The notes: generated by a model from the letters alone, not told the origin. A DNA stretch of 64,000 nucleotides from Boswellia sacra (GCA_013180625.2 SNVD02002362.1:62001-126000), one strand, 5' to 3'; positions 22,327-33,500 are shown, numbered from the stretch's first letter. A program made the numbers and translations.

Positions 22327-23856
22327 TGATGAACACTTAAATATGCATGTTTAATAAGAGTTTAATTCATCATATTGCATTAATAGTGTCATTAAATTCC
22401 TCAACTTAAGCATATTTGTAGCATTTGCATCTTTGGAATTAATTCCTCTTAATTTTGGTTTTGTTATAGGTTCGGTAAAATGGGCATAACTCTCTATTTA
22501 TAGATCAGAATGGTGCAATTCTTAATGTTTTGGAAATCTGATTCAATTGTATACAAGATTGCATTTCACAAGCAATCATCAAATTCGGGCTCTTAGTGGA
22601 CCAAAATTGGGCTTGAAGTGAACCCATCTACATTCTCGACCCAGTCTGACCAGGCCTCAGTATTTGGACCGTATCTCTCAAAATACGTATCCAAATTGTG
22701 CAAGTCAATATGTTCTAGAAAGCTGAGAGAAATATATACAACTTTCATGAAGACATGTGATTAAAATTCACAACATTTCGATGTCAAAATTGATGGTCAA
22801 AGTCGGTGCCTAATGATCCCAATTGTCAAAGATTTTTACAACTAATATTTGACAATTATGCCCTTGTAATTTGACAAGTTTGCCCCTGGATGTATCTATA
22901 AATAGAGGTGCCTTGTGACCCATTCGGGCATCTTGGCCGTGGCTAGAACATTTTGGCTTTGGCTAGGATCTTGTATTGTGTTTTGTGTGTTTATGTTATT
23001 AATGAATTTTCTTTTTCTTACATTTTATTTTTCTTTCTATTATAATGTTCTTCTAATTTTTCTTTTGCTAAGGTGAAAGGGTGAAACCCTTGATATGAGA
23101 ATAAGGATTCTCTAACCCTTAATATATGCTTAATAATCTTAATCTTATAATGTTTATTCAATATGATTTATATTTAATTTCTTAATCAATCTTGACACCA
23201 CTCGTAACGTGGAGGTCTTGATCCATTGTCGACAATCCTTGGCACATCAAATGCTTGGATCCTTTCTAGATGATGTATGGTTCTTACTTACCGACACGAA
23301 TCTAGTTAGGAACCTTGATTTGTTGTAGACATATGGTGATTGGCACATTGGATGCTTGAACCCATTTACAAGAAGTGGTATAAATATTGGTAATGAAACA
23401 AATATAATTCATATAACTAAAATGGGTTAATTATCCTTATTTAAAATATCAAGGGCGGATCCCCTAACCTTAGTCTTCATTGTTATTGTGTTAATTCCTC
23501 TTGTATTTTAATTATTCTATTGTTTATGAGCTTTTTATTTTATTTACTATGGTAGGTTCTACCACCTTATGAAATTGTTCTTTAATTTACTATGGTTGGT
23601 TATACCACCTATTTCTATGGATGGTTTTACCTCCTCTTGCTTTTTGTTTTATATTTGAATGGTCGGTAATACCACCTACCATCTTACATACTTGTTGATA
23701 TTATCATGTCACCTCTTTGAATCATCCATATCACATTTGTTTAGCTTATAATTTATAACGCTTAAATTCCCTTCCTCGTGGATCAACCTCGGTCTCACCA
23801 GGATTATTACTTCGACACTCCTATACTTGGGAGACAATCCTTTTTCGGATGTGTCA
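22327..23856 (+). repeat. Element 2, 3' LTR
   Basis: 1530 bp, TGATGAACAC ... GTGTCA, aligned along its whole length with 14156-15681. The differences between the two LTRs are scattered substitutions at a level of a few per cent, so the insertion is not recent. TSD CTGGA follows at 23857-23861. Confidence 0.95.
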
Positions 23857-23861
23857 CTGGA

Positions 23862-24176
23862 CACAAAACCTAATGAACGACAAGTCTGGTTACAATTCCA
23901 TCTAGCACATTTATAACATACTTGTAACCTTTTCGCTCTTCGCCTCTTGGCGTAGTAGCTCTTTCCTAGACCATGCATGTATTTTGCGAGATTAATGTCC
24001 GGCTCACCGGACAATCTCACCTTGGCTTCGATAAGCCATCGGATATCAGCAAGCACATTTAGGAGCATCAACGCCTAAAGTCTAGTCATCCGTACTTTAT
24101 AAATTTTAAACACAGCATTTTGAGGAAGTGAAGGAAAATATTTACGAAGGTTTGACAAAAAGATATTAGCATCCAT
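23862..24176 (-). pseudogene. ORF X of element 1, N-terminal part
   Basis: Starts at the ATG at 24174-24176 (MDANIFL), with an early stop codon (24075-24077) near residue 34. It then stays alignable with ORF X of element 2 through ADIRWLIEAKVR, the basic patch KRRRAKR and the cysteines CYKCARWNCNQTC, until element 2 cuts it just after that cluster. The divergence between the two copies is larger than between the LTR pairs, yet the basic patch and all four cysteines are kept. The remainder is at 13917-14155. In the element's direction it lies between gag-protease and LOG. Confidence 0.85.
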
Positions 24177-24440
24177 TGAAGAGGAGAAAAGAAAAGATAT
24201 TACCAATAATACGATTGAGTCTGTTTTTCCCCAAGATATACACGTTTCAAACCTTCGAGCAATGGCTTCAGCTCTCGTTTGGATGTTTCCTCACGCTGGT
24301 CAATTTGATGGTCTACGAAAGGAATCTCCTCGAGACACAAAAATTGATCATTATTACCTTATTTTATTTTTCTTTTCTTTTTTTTATTTATTTTTCGAAA
24401 ACATTGGGTTGCCTCCCAATAAGCGCTTGGTTTAACGTCC
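24177..24440 (-). other. Element 1, pol-deletion junction and ORF X leader
   Basis: On the minus strand it starts with the phrase 'ttaaaccaagcgcttattggg' then 'aggcaacccaatg', which in related plant Ty3/gypsy elements follows the end of pol. Here it follows only a few residues after the start of the RT domain, so most of pol has been deleted. The rest is a non-coding leader to ORF X. Confidence 0.7.
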
Positions 24441-26420
24441 TCAGCCCGATGTTGGTTCCATCATGGGAGGATCCAATCTTCGATGTGCTTCACTAGTGGG
24501 CTTGGATCCTTCTTTCCACAAGAAATGGTGCACGCATATGGCTGGGCCTTGGATGTAAGCACTTGTCCACCCAATAGCCGTTTTGTGATCTCTAAGTACT
24601 TGGACGAGTTTCACTTCTTGTATTGGTGCAAGGCCCATTTCTATTATAATTGGCAAAGTACCATTCTTACCCAAGAATCCATGATTCAAATGATCTGGAA
24701 GTGACTTAAGCTCCACGGTATTGGCCTTCATCACAGAATGAAGAAGTTTCTCATTAGATAAAGACAATTCAATATACGAAACATCATACCTGCTTATGGT
24801 TATGGCTATAGTCTCATCTAAGCTTGCCAGAGCTTCCTTCACTTCTTTAGACACTTGTATCAAAATTCTTGATTCCTTAGAATTTTCTGTCCCTATGTGC
24901 TCACTAATAGCTACATCCAATCCATTCTTGCAAGTTAACTCAAAACATTGCTGTGGCAGAGAATTAGTAACGTCAACTACAAAAACAGAATATAAGTCAC
25001 TAGGGTACCTCATTGCCTCAAAAATATTGAAACGGATCACCTTGCCATCAAACACTATGGTGAGAGTGCCATCATGAATATCAATCTTGGTTCTAGCAGT
25101 TTTCGAGAATGGTCTCCCTATAAGAATCGGTGTTGGATTAGGAGATGTCTCATCCTCTATTTCAAGAACATAAGAGTCTGCTGGGAAAACCAATTGATTC
25201 ACCTGCACAAGCACATCTTCCACAACTCTTTTGGTATATGCATTAAAATGATCAACAATTTGAATGGTAATACCAATTTTTGCAAAAGGTCCAAGATTTA
25301 AAGAAGCATAAATAGAATATGGCATGATGTTAATAGATGCTTCTAAATCTAACATAACTCTTTCAAATTTGGTTTTACCAATGGTGCATGGCATGGTGAA
25401 CGTACCTGGATCTTTGCACTTTGGAGGAATTTTCCTTTGCAATACAGCTGAAACATCTTCCCCCACACTTACTTTCTCATTTCTTTTTAACTTTCTTTTG
25501 CTGGTGCATAACTCCTTGAGACATTTTGTATAATGAGGTACTTGCTCGATAGCATCCAGAAGTGGTATATTTACCTCGATATTGTGAGAAGTTTCCAGGA
25601 TTTCTTGTTCTTGTTCCTCCTGAGAAGTCAGTGTTTTGTTCATGCTGGAAGTGGTGTCCTCTCCTTCATCAGTTTGTGATTTCTTTGGCAGGACATCTAA
25701 TTGCTCTCCATTTTGCAAAGTTATCGCACAAGAATTCTCTCTTGGATTGATCACCGTTTGACAAGATAATTCTTCTGAGCCTTGGCCCTCAAATTTGCTC
25801 ATGCTAGTGGCCAATTGTCCCATTTGATTTGCCAGGTTTTGGATACTTGCCCCAGTTTCCTGCTGGAATTGCATTGTGTTAGTGGCAAGTGCATTAACAA
25901 TATCCTGGAGTGACATACCTGAGTTTTCTGAAGCTGGTTGTGGTGCTGGTTGTGACATTGGTGGTGGTTGCATTTGAAATGGTTGCTGCACTCTAAGTTG
26001 ATTAAAACCTTGTGGCCGATTTGGTATGGCATTTGGGGCGATTGGTTGATGATTCCAGTAACTGAAATTAGGGTGATCTTCCCATCCAGCATTACAAGTG
26101 TTAGAGAAGGGATCATACCATTGCCTTGTTTGTCCTGGAAATCCATCCATGGTATTGGCTTGTTCCATATCTCCTTGCAAAGTTGGATACATGTCGATTG
26201 GATGCTCCATGGTAGAATATACCTCACATGCATAAGATTTCTGCATATGTCCTACAGCCATGTTTTCCACAAGAGAAGTTAACTCAGAAAGTTGTTGTTC
26301 AATGTTCGGAGTGCTTACCTCATTTACTCTCCATGGTATTTGTGGCTCAAATCCGCTACTGAATTGATAGAAGTTTACTGCCATGTTGTCTAAACACAAA
26401 CAATCAGAAAAGAAAAACAA
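24441..26420 (-). CDS. Gag-protease polyprotein of element 1, truncated at both ends, ORF still open
   Basis: 659 residues without a stop. Residues 40-80 are the gag tail with a zinc knuckle in which the second and fourth cysteines are tyrosines (Cys65, Tyr68, His73, Tyr78), so it cannot bind zinc normally. A Pro/Gln-rich linker (125-165) follows. The retropepsin-like domain is at 340-480, with the active-site phrase DLEAS at 358-362 where DLGAS or DTGAS is expected. Residues 600-655 match the start of Ty3/gypsy RT (REHKTAIGW-like and RRLDPPMM) and then break off. The N-terminal capsid half is missing; the ATG lies only 54 bases after the primer-binding site. Cys-to-Tyr and Gly-to-Glu changes are all G-to-A on the coding strand, fitting decay of methylated cytosines. 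I doubt it is functional. Confidence 0.88.
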   Translation of the reverse strand: MFFFSDCLCLDNMAVNFYQFSSGFEPQIPWRVNEVSTPNIEQQLSELTSLVENMAVGHMQKSYACEVYSTMEHPIDMYPTLQGDMEQANTMDGFPGQTRQWYDPFSNTCNAGWEDHPNFSYWNHQPIAPNAIPNRPQGFNQLRVQQPFQMQPPPMSQPAPQPASENSGMSLQDIVNALATNTMQFQQETGASIQNLANQMGQLATSMSKFEGQGSEELSCQTVINPRENSCAITLQNGEQLDVLPKKSQTDEGEDTTSSMNKTLTSQEEQEQEILETSHNIEVNIPLLDAIEQVPHYTKCLKELCTSKRKLKRNEKVSVGEDVSAVLQRKIPPKCKDPGTFTMPCTIGKTKFERVMLDLEASINIMPYSIYASLNLGPFAKIGITIQIVDHFNAYTKRVVEDVLVQVNQLVFPADSYVLEIEDETSPNPTPILIGRPFSKTARTKIDIHDGTLTIVFDGKVIRFNIFEAMRYPSDLYSVFVVDVTNSLPQQCFELTCKNGLDVAISEHIGTENSKESRILIQVSKEVKEALASLDETIAITISRYDVSYIELSLSNEKLLHSVMKANTVELKSLPDHLNHGFLGKNGTLPIIIEMGLAPIQEVKLVQVLRDHKTAIGWTSAYIQGPAICVHHFLWKEGSKPTSEAHRRLDPPMMEPTSG

Positions 26421-26473
26421 AGAAAATATGAATCAACAATGAAAACAAAATAACAAATCGATTAGAAAATCAA

Positions 26474-26491
26474 TCCCCGGCAACGGCGCCA
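26474..26491 (-). other. Element 1 primer-binding site
   Basis: The plus strand reads tccccggcaacggcgcca, the reverse complement of tggcgccgttgccgggga. It lies six bases inside the 5' LTR (26498). This is the classic Athila/Tat primer-binding site, usually matched to tRNA-Asp. Confidence 0.92.
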
Positions 26492-26497
26492 AAAACT

Positions 26498-27905
26498 TGA
26501 TGCGTTCGAAACTAGCAAGTATACTAGTCGCACAAGTAATAAAGTGATGAGTAAGATATCGTTCCCACGAGGATTGATTCTAATTAAATTTGTTATTCGA
26601 AAGCAAAAACAGAGTAAATGGGGGATTTTGTTGATTGATTAACTAAGTGAAATAATAATGCAAATGAAGAATAACAAAATAGAAAGTTAATTCGAATGAA
26701 AAATCAATGAGAGAAATCTGGTTAAGGGATCCTTCTCTACCACAAGATATGGATTTGCGAATTAATTGTAGAATTGTCATCTAATTACACCATTGAAATT
26801 ATCAACCGTAGATAACAACAAGCTCTGTTATCCCAATCTTTCCTTACTTTGTTGTTAAATAAAACAGGCTCTTTATTTAATCTCTATCCATTAAACAACC
26901 TAGAACAAGCTCTCTAAATTTAATTCAATGGATGCATTATGAAAAGAAAGACAGGTTGATCTAAGCAATAAACACACAAGCTCGGATTATTTAACTTAGG
27001 TTATATTCTCCAATTGCAATCTCTGATCACAATTTTGCTACTAATGATTAGAAATTCAAGACAATTACGGATCAAGATTTCTAGTCTAGCAATAGACAAT
27101 ATCCAGATTATATTCAGTTGGCCACCCAAATACAATCAGCAAGTAATCATAAGCATTAAACAGGGGAAAATATAAGCAACTTCAATTAGAGAATTGGATA
27201 ATAACTTCTTGCACAATCAACTCACAAACACCATATCAAGGACTTTAAAATCACCCTCAACCAATTCAGATTTAGTTACACATATTTAGACACAATACAA
27301 ATACAATACAATGTGGAGACATTCCAGAAAATGAAAGGGAAAGGGAAAACTTAGCAAATTTGATGAAAATCTTTTAAGATTGTAGTTCTTCCTCTTTCCA
27401 AGCCTTCTTTCTCATTCAAGAACTCCAGGAGATGAGAAATCCAGAGCTGCTGCCTCCAAGTCCTTTCCCCCTCTTCAAGTTATCAAAATAAAACCCTAAA
27501 ATGTGTGTAAATACTCTGATACAGTAACCTACTACAGTGTCCCGTATTATACATGCTACAGTGATTTGTGGAATTACATTTCTATACTTCTCACACTGTT
27601 TTGATTACAACTTTTGGTACACTGAATGGATTTATAAACCGTAAATTTCTCCAGAAAATAGACTTCGAGAGCTTTCCAACGGTATATAATATGTCATCGG
27701 GTTCATTGTATATCAATACAATTAAATCCGAGAAGATGGTTGACTAGCAGAGGTGAAAATGAAGGGTTTTACTCCATTTTTGTGCAAGTTGCTCCAAAAC
27801 TCCTACAAACATCAAAACCACACAAAACCATAAAAATACCAAGGAATATAGCAAAGAAACATGGACAAATTGATATGAAAGTAATACATAAATAGACACC
27901 TATCA
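26498..27905 (-). repeat. Element 1, 5' LTR
   Basis: 1408 bp, TGATGCGTTCG ... CTATCA on the plus strand, near-identical to 9274-10672 and to the truncated copy at 1-1102. It is adjacent to the primer-binding site. TSD CAAAT follows at 27906-27910. Confidence 0.95.
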
Positions 27906-27910
27906 CAAAT

Positions 27911-29990
27911 ATTTATACTTGAAAGATTTGCTAAGTATCTTCTGTGTATCCTCGTTGTTGCAACTGATTAAGGCTGATTATTCCCATATAACTCCTGTGA
28001 ATGATAGACTAATTTTTCTTTCACGGTATCCCTTGTGTTCTCGTTGATTGCATCAGAATGAAGAGAAAATCATAATATATTTAGATTATGAGAGTTAGTT
28101 CAAGCTCGGCCCCACTTTTTTCATGCAAGGACTTTTCTGTGCCATTTAATTTTGAAGGCATAGCTTCTTATGTGGTTCTGTATATGCCTTGTATGGATGC
28201 TGTTGGCAATTTAACCCTCAGGGATTATTATTTGCATCATCAATCTTGACTGTTACTAGGTTTTAATAATAATTTTGAGTTTGTTGTCATTGCTTATAAT
28301 CCACGCTGAGTACTTCATCAATTTGGTTTAAATTTAGTTGCTCCATCATCATAAGTTTTTAGCTCTACTCATCCTTCTGTTATCTCATGATTTATCCCCT
28401 CTCGCTTTAAGCAACTTGAGGGTATAGCTAGTTTACATATTTCTGTCGCTAGAGCTCACAAGAGGAGTTCTCACTATGTTGAGTATAACAACTTTTGGAA
28501 GGCGGCTCTTCAATCAATTTTGGATTTTGTGAAATCCACTTCTGTGAAACCCCCTGGTGGTGAATCTGTAAACTGTTCTCATTAGCTACATGAATTTTCT
28601 ACCTCTCTGCCAAATTTGTATGTGAAGCTTTCTTCTCCCTTCACTTTTATTACTGGTGATAAATCTAAGATTTATGGTGTTAAAGGCACAAATCTACAGT
28701 TTCTCATGCCAAAGGTGTGCCAAAAACTTGTAGTCCTAGCATCTCTCCTTCTCTAAAACCTTCTATCATAGCAGTTAAGAACAAAAGAAGACTATTCTTA
28801 AAAAGTCTACGGGTGGGACTGGCACTTATAGAGTGCAAGTTACTCCTCGTAGGAGTTCATGCTTGCAAAGTCATCACTCATCAACAATCAGTTCTCGACA
28901 CATTGATTTAAGTGACTCTAACTCTTCGTCTAAGAATTCTTTTTTTGAAGACGATTCTATATCTTCCTCTGAAGCTACAAGTGGACATCATGTTTGTTTA
29001 TGTCACTTTATATAATTTCATCTCTTGTTTTTTTGTCTATATTCTAACTGAGAAAGATTTATAAGGTCAAGTTGATCTTGGGTGGCATGACATGTTCTAA
29101 AAGGATAAGGAAGATACTGAAAATGGGGCTTATGATACTAATTTGGTTCTTAAGAGCCTTTACGTTACTGAGGAGGACCACAAAAAGGAAAAGCAAGGCC
29201 CTTGGGAAAGAAGAAAAATCTGAAGCAAAGAAGGGAAAGTTGCTATTGAGTTGAAGATTCCTAAGGTTAAAGTGATGAGTCCCTTGAAACCTTTCTTTAG
29301 TGAGTATTCGGTGTTATCTTCTTATAACATTTCTGGCTGATCATTATGTGCTGCTTCTGCTTCTACTAATTCTTTATAGACTCTATCCATAGTTGCTAAT
29401 ATTGTACAATAAATCTTTGAGGAGTATTAGGCTTCTTATGAGGACAAAGATCTTGTTTATACATCAGTTAATACTCTGTGTAAGCCTTCAGATGTTAAGG
29501 CTTCTTTTCGTGGCCTAGTGCAAATTTGATTCCTTTCCTTTGTGAGCAAACATGGAAGTATTCTAGATGGTTGTACCCTTCCAAAGAGCTGGAAGGAAAT
29601 AGGAATGACTCTCTTGGGCTAAGTTTTAAAAGGTATGGCCAACACTTCATTTGATAGTTTGAGTTTTGGTGACTTACTTTCTTGAAGAGCTGCTTGCAAA
29701 GATTTGATGCAAACACAATGGGATGTTGGTTTCCTTGTGAGGCGTATTGATGAGTTGGCCAAGGCTTTTTATGGACTACACATAAAAATGATAAACTTCA
29801 TCAAGTATCCTCCAAGTTAAGCTCTACTTAGGATAATCTTGTTATTCTCCAAGCTGAATATACAAATCTGCAAAAGCAAATAGAGACCCTGAAAAAGAAA
29901 ATTTCTAATCTAGAACAAGGGAGGATTTCTATGGCTACCTTGTCTGCTCTAGATGTCTTGGTGATAGTTGTTGAAGCCTAGAAAGGGTGT
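27911..29990 (+). pseudogene. Plant-mobile-domain-like ORF, C-terminal part (antisense in element 3)
   Basis: Continuation of the segment at 8526-9273 after element 1. The plus strand keeps protein-like codon texture in shifting frames: YVEYNNFWKAALQ near 28480, low-complexity Ser/Pro stretches near 28690-28960, and a heptad-like coiled coil near 29850-29930 (LQAEYTNLQKQIETLKKKI). A PMD followed by a Ser-rich linker and C-terminal coiled coil is common in retroelement PMD proteins. Many stops and frameshifts make it a pseudogene. The family assignment is tentative. Confidence 0.45.
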
Positions 29991-30499
29991 TGTTCTGATG
30001 ATGGACCGCTTAAAATACTGTTATTTTTTTATTTTTTGTGTTTATGTGGGACATGCTTTACTTATGATGTTAAGGTGCTATTTTGCACCTATAAACTACT
30101 TCTGAATTCTATTTGGGAACTATTTTAGATCAAATATTATGCAATATGTGACTTTATTTTCTCTTTCATTGGATGCAATAATTACAATGAAAAAATGCGA
30201 ACATCTCTTATTTAATCTTACTAAAACTGCTCAATAGAAATAAGTTTTTAACCATTTGCCATTAATGGGATCTGCTAGGCCTTTTCCTTCGATATCTGAT
30301 AAGAGGAAATATATGTTGTTGTAAGGCTTCTAACAACAAAAAGACCAATACAAGATGGAGAAAACTTTGAGGGAGGAGCAATATTTTTTCTGACATGATC
30401 AGCTCTTTTGAGTATTAACCTTCTTTCATTGATGTTTCTATCTTTTATTGACTTTACATAGGCCAAAGCTTTCTCTTTTCTGACACCATTGTGTTTTGC

Positions 30500-31309
30500 C
30501 TTGGGTTGTTTTTCTTTCTTATTCAACCATTTCCAACTCTTTCCTCCTTATATGTTCATTAGCTTCTTTATCGTCAGAATTATAGTTTTGTAGTAGGAAT
30601 CTCTATTTCCGCTAGTGAGATTGCTTCTGTTCTATAGACAAGCAGATAAGGTAAAAACTCTATTGGTATTCGTGGTGCTATTCTGTATACCCACAAAGCA
30701 TCTAGCAAATGGACATCCCATCCTTCTATATATTCATGAATCATTTTATTGAGTATTTTGATCTATGTTTTATTTGTTGCCTCAGCTTGCCCGTTCCTTT
30801 GAGGGTGGTATGGACTTCACTGAACATGTTTTATTCCACATTCCTCCAAAGTGGCATGACCATTTTTGTTGACAAACGGAGTACCATTATTAGATGATTT
30901 AGTATGGGATTCCGTATCTACAAATGACATTCTTTATGTTGAAATTTCCTACTATAGCCCCTATAGCTTTCTTCAGAGTTTTAGCTTCAACTTGCTTGGT
31001 AAAGTATTCTATAGTAATGAGAAGACATATATAACCATGTGATGAGGGTTGGATTGGCCCAATCAAGTCAAACCCCCAAGTATGAAAGGGCCAATGGGCT
31101 CTTATATTTTGCAGGGCTATCGGATATTGATGAAGCACATTGCCACATATCTGGCACTTGTGACACTTCTTCCGAACTCTTTTGTGTGCTACTTCATTCC
31201 TTCCCAAAAATAGCCCTGGTCTAAGAGTTGTCTGTGTAGTTTCTTTCCTCCCGATGCTCTGTAAAATCTCTAGCATGGATTTCTTGCACGGCTTTTTGGT
31301 TCCTGACAA
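30500..31309 (-). pseudogene. Integrase remnant of element 3
   Basis: From 31309 on the minus strand: the KKCHKCQIC zinc-binding half (CX2C), then the catalytic-core start PFHTWGFDLIGPI, EYFTKQVEAKTL and ICRYGIPY. After a stop the homology continues through 30900-30520 in changing frames (NGTPF-like, YHPQ-like and EANE...-like phrases). This is the order of a Ty3/gypsy integrase core. Several stops and frameshifts inactivate it. Confidence 0.8.
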
Positions 31310-31699
31310 ACTAAAACATTCAAAGGGTTCCTTATTGAGTCCCTTTCTAAATAAGATGTTTCCATGGAGAAAATATCTTTTTGCAGCTCTTCAACAATTC
31401 TTCTTGGATCAGGAACTTTAAAATTGGTTCTCACCCATCGTCTTTATATGAGATCTTCAATACTTCTTCTCATGGTAATTATGTATAACACTTTGGGCAA
31501 GGACCTTGTACTTCATTAGCTTGCTTTTCATTTTTGGCAATAAGTAGCCTACTCTCTATAGCTTTCTATATAAGCAAACTGTCCCTTCTGTTTGGCAATT
31601 CTCCTGATGAATCTGTTGAAGTTTCTAAATAGCTTTATCTGGACTCGAACATTTGGTCTTGCTTCTTCTTGGAAGTTGCTTGTACAAACCCCTAAGTAT

Positions 31700-32200
31700 T
31701 ATTATGTAATCCTTTAATTGTTTTAGATTACTTAATATATTTTCCTCTTTCAAAGCTTGATAGATAAAAAATCTCCAGGCTTCTGTTAAGAGCTGTAATC
31801 CAGAACTACAATTAGCATTAAGTATCAAGGCAGCCCTTTGTATGATGTTTATAGTTGTATTTCCTTATTTTGGAAAGAGCTTTAGCCCGGTATTGGCAAG
31901 TGCAGTAGCTATTCTATTGTTTATTTCACATACAAGCTATATCTCCACTATAATTCTTCTGCACCATGTTTCACATACATGCTTTACTTACCAAATTTGA
32001 GTCTTCGATGAGTTTAATAGATTCCGCTTCCATCATAGAAGCCATCAGAAGCCTAGTAATTTTGCCTTTATATTTTGCTATGTTGTTTGTTGCTACAAAT
32101 GCCAATTTCATTACCCATATTGTAGAATTCCCTTTTGGATCTGTTAACATATAGTTGCCACTTTTCTAGCTATTGCAGCTCCATCAAAATACAAATCTAA
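31700..32200 (-). pseudogene. Second RNase H-like segment of element 3
   Basis: Just after the RT-RNase H in the element's direction, broken frames give a 'YFDGA' phrase followed by a 'NNIAEYEA'-like region and a LLGF-type helix, as in the additional (archaeal-type) RNase H of Tat-clade elements. The reading is badly broken, so confidence is moderate. It supports placing element 3 in the Tat clade. Confidence 0.45.
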
Positions 32201-33500
32201 AATCCATTCATTTCCTTTGCCCATCTATTTTCTTCTAGCAAACTCCAACATATTTCTTCAGATAATTCAAATTCTTTTTTATTTGAGAAGGTAATAATAA
32301 AGTCTATCATGACTTGACTTTCAATGGCTTCTGGTGCGATATAGATAATATCATATTCCATTAATTGTAATAACCACCTTGTTAATCTTCCAACTAAAAT
32401 AGGTTTTGTGAGTAAGTACCTAAGGGGATTTGTTTTCACTATAAGTTGCAGTTCATGTACTAGAAAGTAATGCCTTAGTTTTTGAGTAGCATAAATTAAT
32501 TCTAAACATAAATGTTTAGCATTTGAATACTTTTTTTCACCCTCTATCATTTGGGTGCTAATGTAGGATATCATATTCTTGACCTCTTCTTCATTATCTT
32601 GGGCAAGTAAAGCCCCAATTGTTGTTGCTATATTCGCCAAATAGATCTTCAAAGGTCTTCCTTTGTAGGGTGCATTCATTGTAGGCAAGTGGATGATAAG
32701 TTCTTGAATCTTCTGTAATGCATGACAATGCTCTTCTTTCGAAAGAAATTATAACTTTTTCTTAAGCAAAGGAGTAAAAGTAGTCATGAGTGCTACCAAT
32801 CCAAGAATGAGTCTTCATATATATGAGAGTTTACCTAGTATACTCTTCAATTCTTTCTTGGATGTTGGAATTGCAACTGAAGTAAGTTATGAATTTTAAC
32901 TGGATCAACATTTATTCCTCTTTGATGAAAAATAAAACAAAAAAATTTACTTGATCAGACTCCAAAGACACATTTCTTTGGGTTCATTTTCAAATTGTAC
33001 AAACTGTATCTTTAGAACACCTTCTTCAAGATTTCTGGATGATCCTTCCTTAGCTTTGATTTTGTCACCAGATCGTCAACATTGTCTTCAACCTCTTTTC
33101 CTATTACATCATGGAAATGGTACTCATTGCTTGTCGATTAGTGGCTCTTGCATTTTTTTAGTCCGAAAGGCATCATATTGTAATAGAAGTTTCAAAGGGT
33201 GTCCAAAAAGTAGTTTTGTGAGCATCTCTCAAAGATATTTTGATCTGGTTATATCCGTTGAAGCCATCCATAAATGAAAGCATCGTGTCCTACAATTGAA
33301 TCAATGGGAACATCTATATTTGGCAAAGGGAATTTGTCCTTAGGGCATGCTTTATTGAGGTCATGAAAATCAACACATATATGCATGTGATCATTCTTCA
33401 TCTTGGGTACTATATTTGCCAACCAAGTCAGATGAGCAATCGATTTGATAAAATCGGCTACCATTACTTCTCCACTTCCAATTTGATCCGAGCTTCTACT
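32197..33500 (-). pseudogene. Reverse transcriptase and RNase H remnant of element 3
   Basis: 33464-33249 encodes the RT opening: MHICVDFHDLNKACPKDKFPLPNID. Further on, broken frames contain the MPFGLK and DDLVTKS-like equivalents. An open stretch at 32688-32197 encodes the RNase H connection: ISYISTQMIEGEKKYS, ATQKLRHYF, KTNPLRYLL and GRLTRWLL. The order and phrases are those of Tat/Ogre-type Ty3/gypsy pol. Frameshifts and stops throughout. Confidence 0.85.

Larger units (their letters stand above)
14156..23856 (+). mobile_element. Element 2: gag-only LTR retrotransposon carrying ORF X and an intact LOG gene
   Basis: LTRs at 14156-15681 and 22327-23856, TSD CTGGA (14151-14155 and 23857-23861), primer-binding site 15688-15705 and polypurine tract near 22314-22326 define a complete plus-strand element. 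It encodes a Gag with capsid domain and zinc knuckle (broken by a frameshift and a solo LTR), then ORF X (19486-20034) and LOG (20350-21000). Protease, RT, RNase H and integrase are absent, so it depends on enzymes supplied in trans, like gag-only (TR-GAG type) elements. Its LTRs do not resemble those of element 1, but the cassette and the 3' region do. It inserted into ORF X of element 1. Confidence 0.95.
9274..27905 (-). mobile_element. Element 1: non-autonomous Ty3/gypsy (Athila-like) LTR retrotransposon carrying ORF X and LOG
   Basis: Near-identical 1.4-kb LTRs at 9274-10672 and 26498-27905, TSD CAAAT at 9269-9273 and 27906-27910, a primer-binding site at 26474-26491 and a polypurine tract at 10673-10690 fix the borders and the minus orientation. 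In its own direction it contains a gag-protease ORF cut off at the start of RT, then ORF X (broken), a G-box repeat array and a LOG pseudogene, then about 2 kb of 3' non-coding DNA. Integrase and most of pol are missing. Without element 2 it would be about 8.9 kb. It interrupts the antisense PMD-like ORF of element 3. Confidence 0.95.

Noticed and set aside
25799..26233. A 144-codon frame inside the element-1 gag
   Set aside because: Overlaps the 659-codon gag-protease frame in another frame and has no domain.
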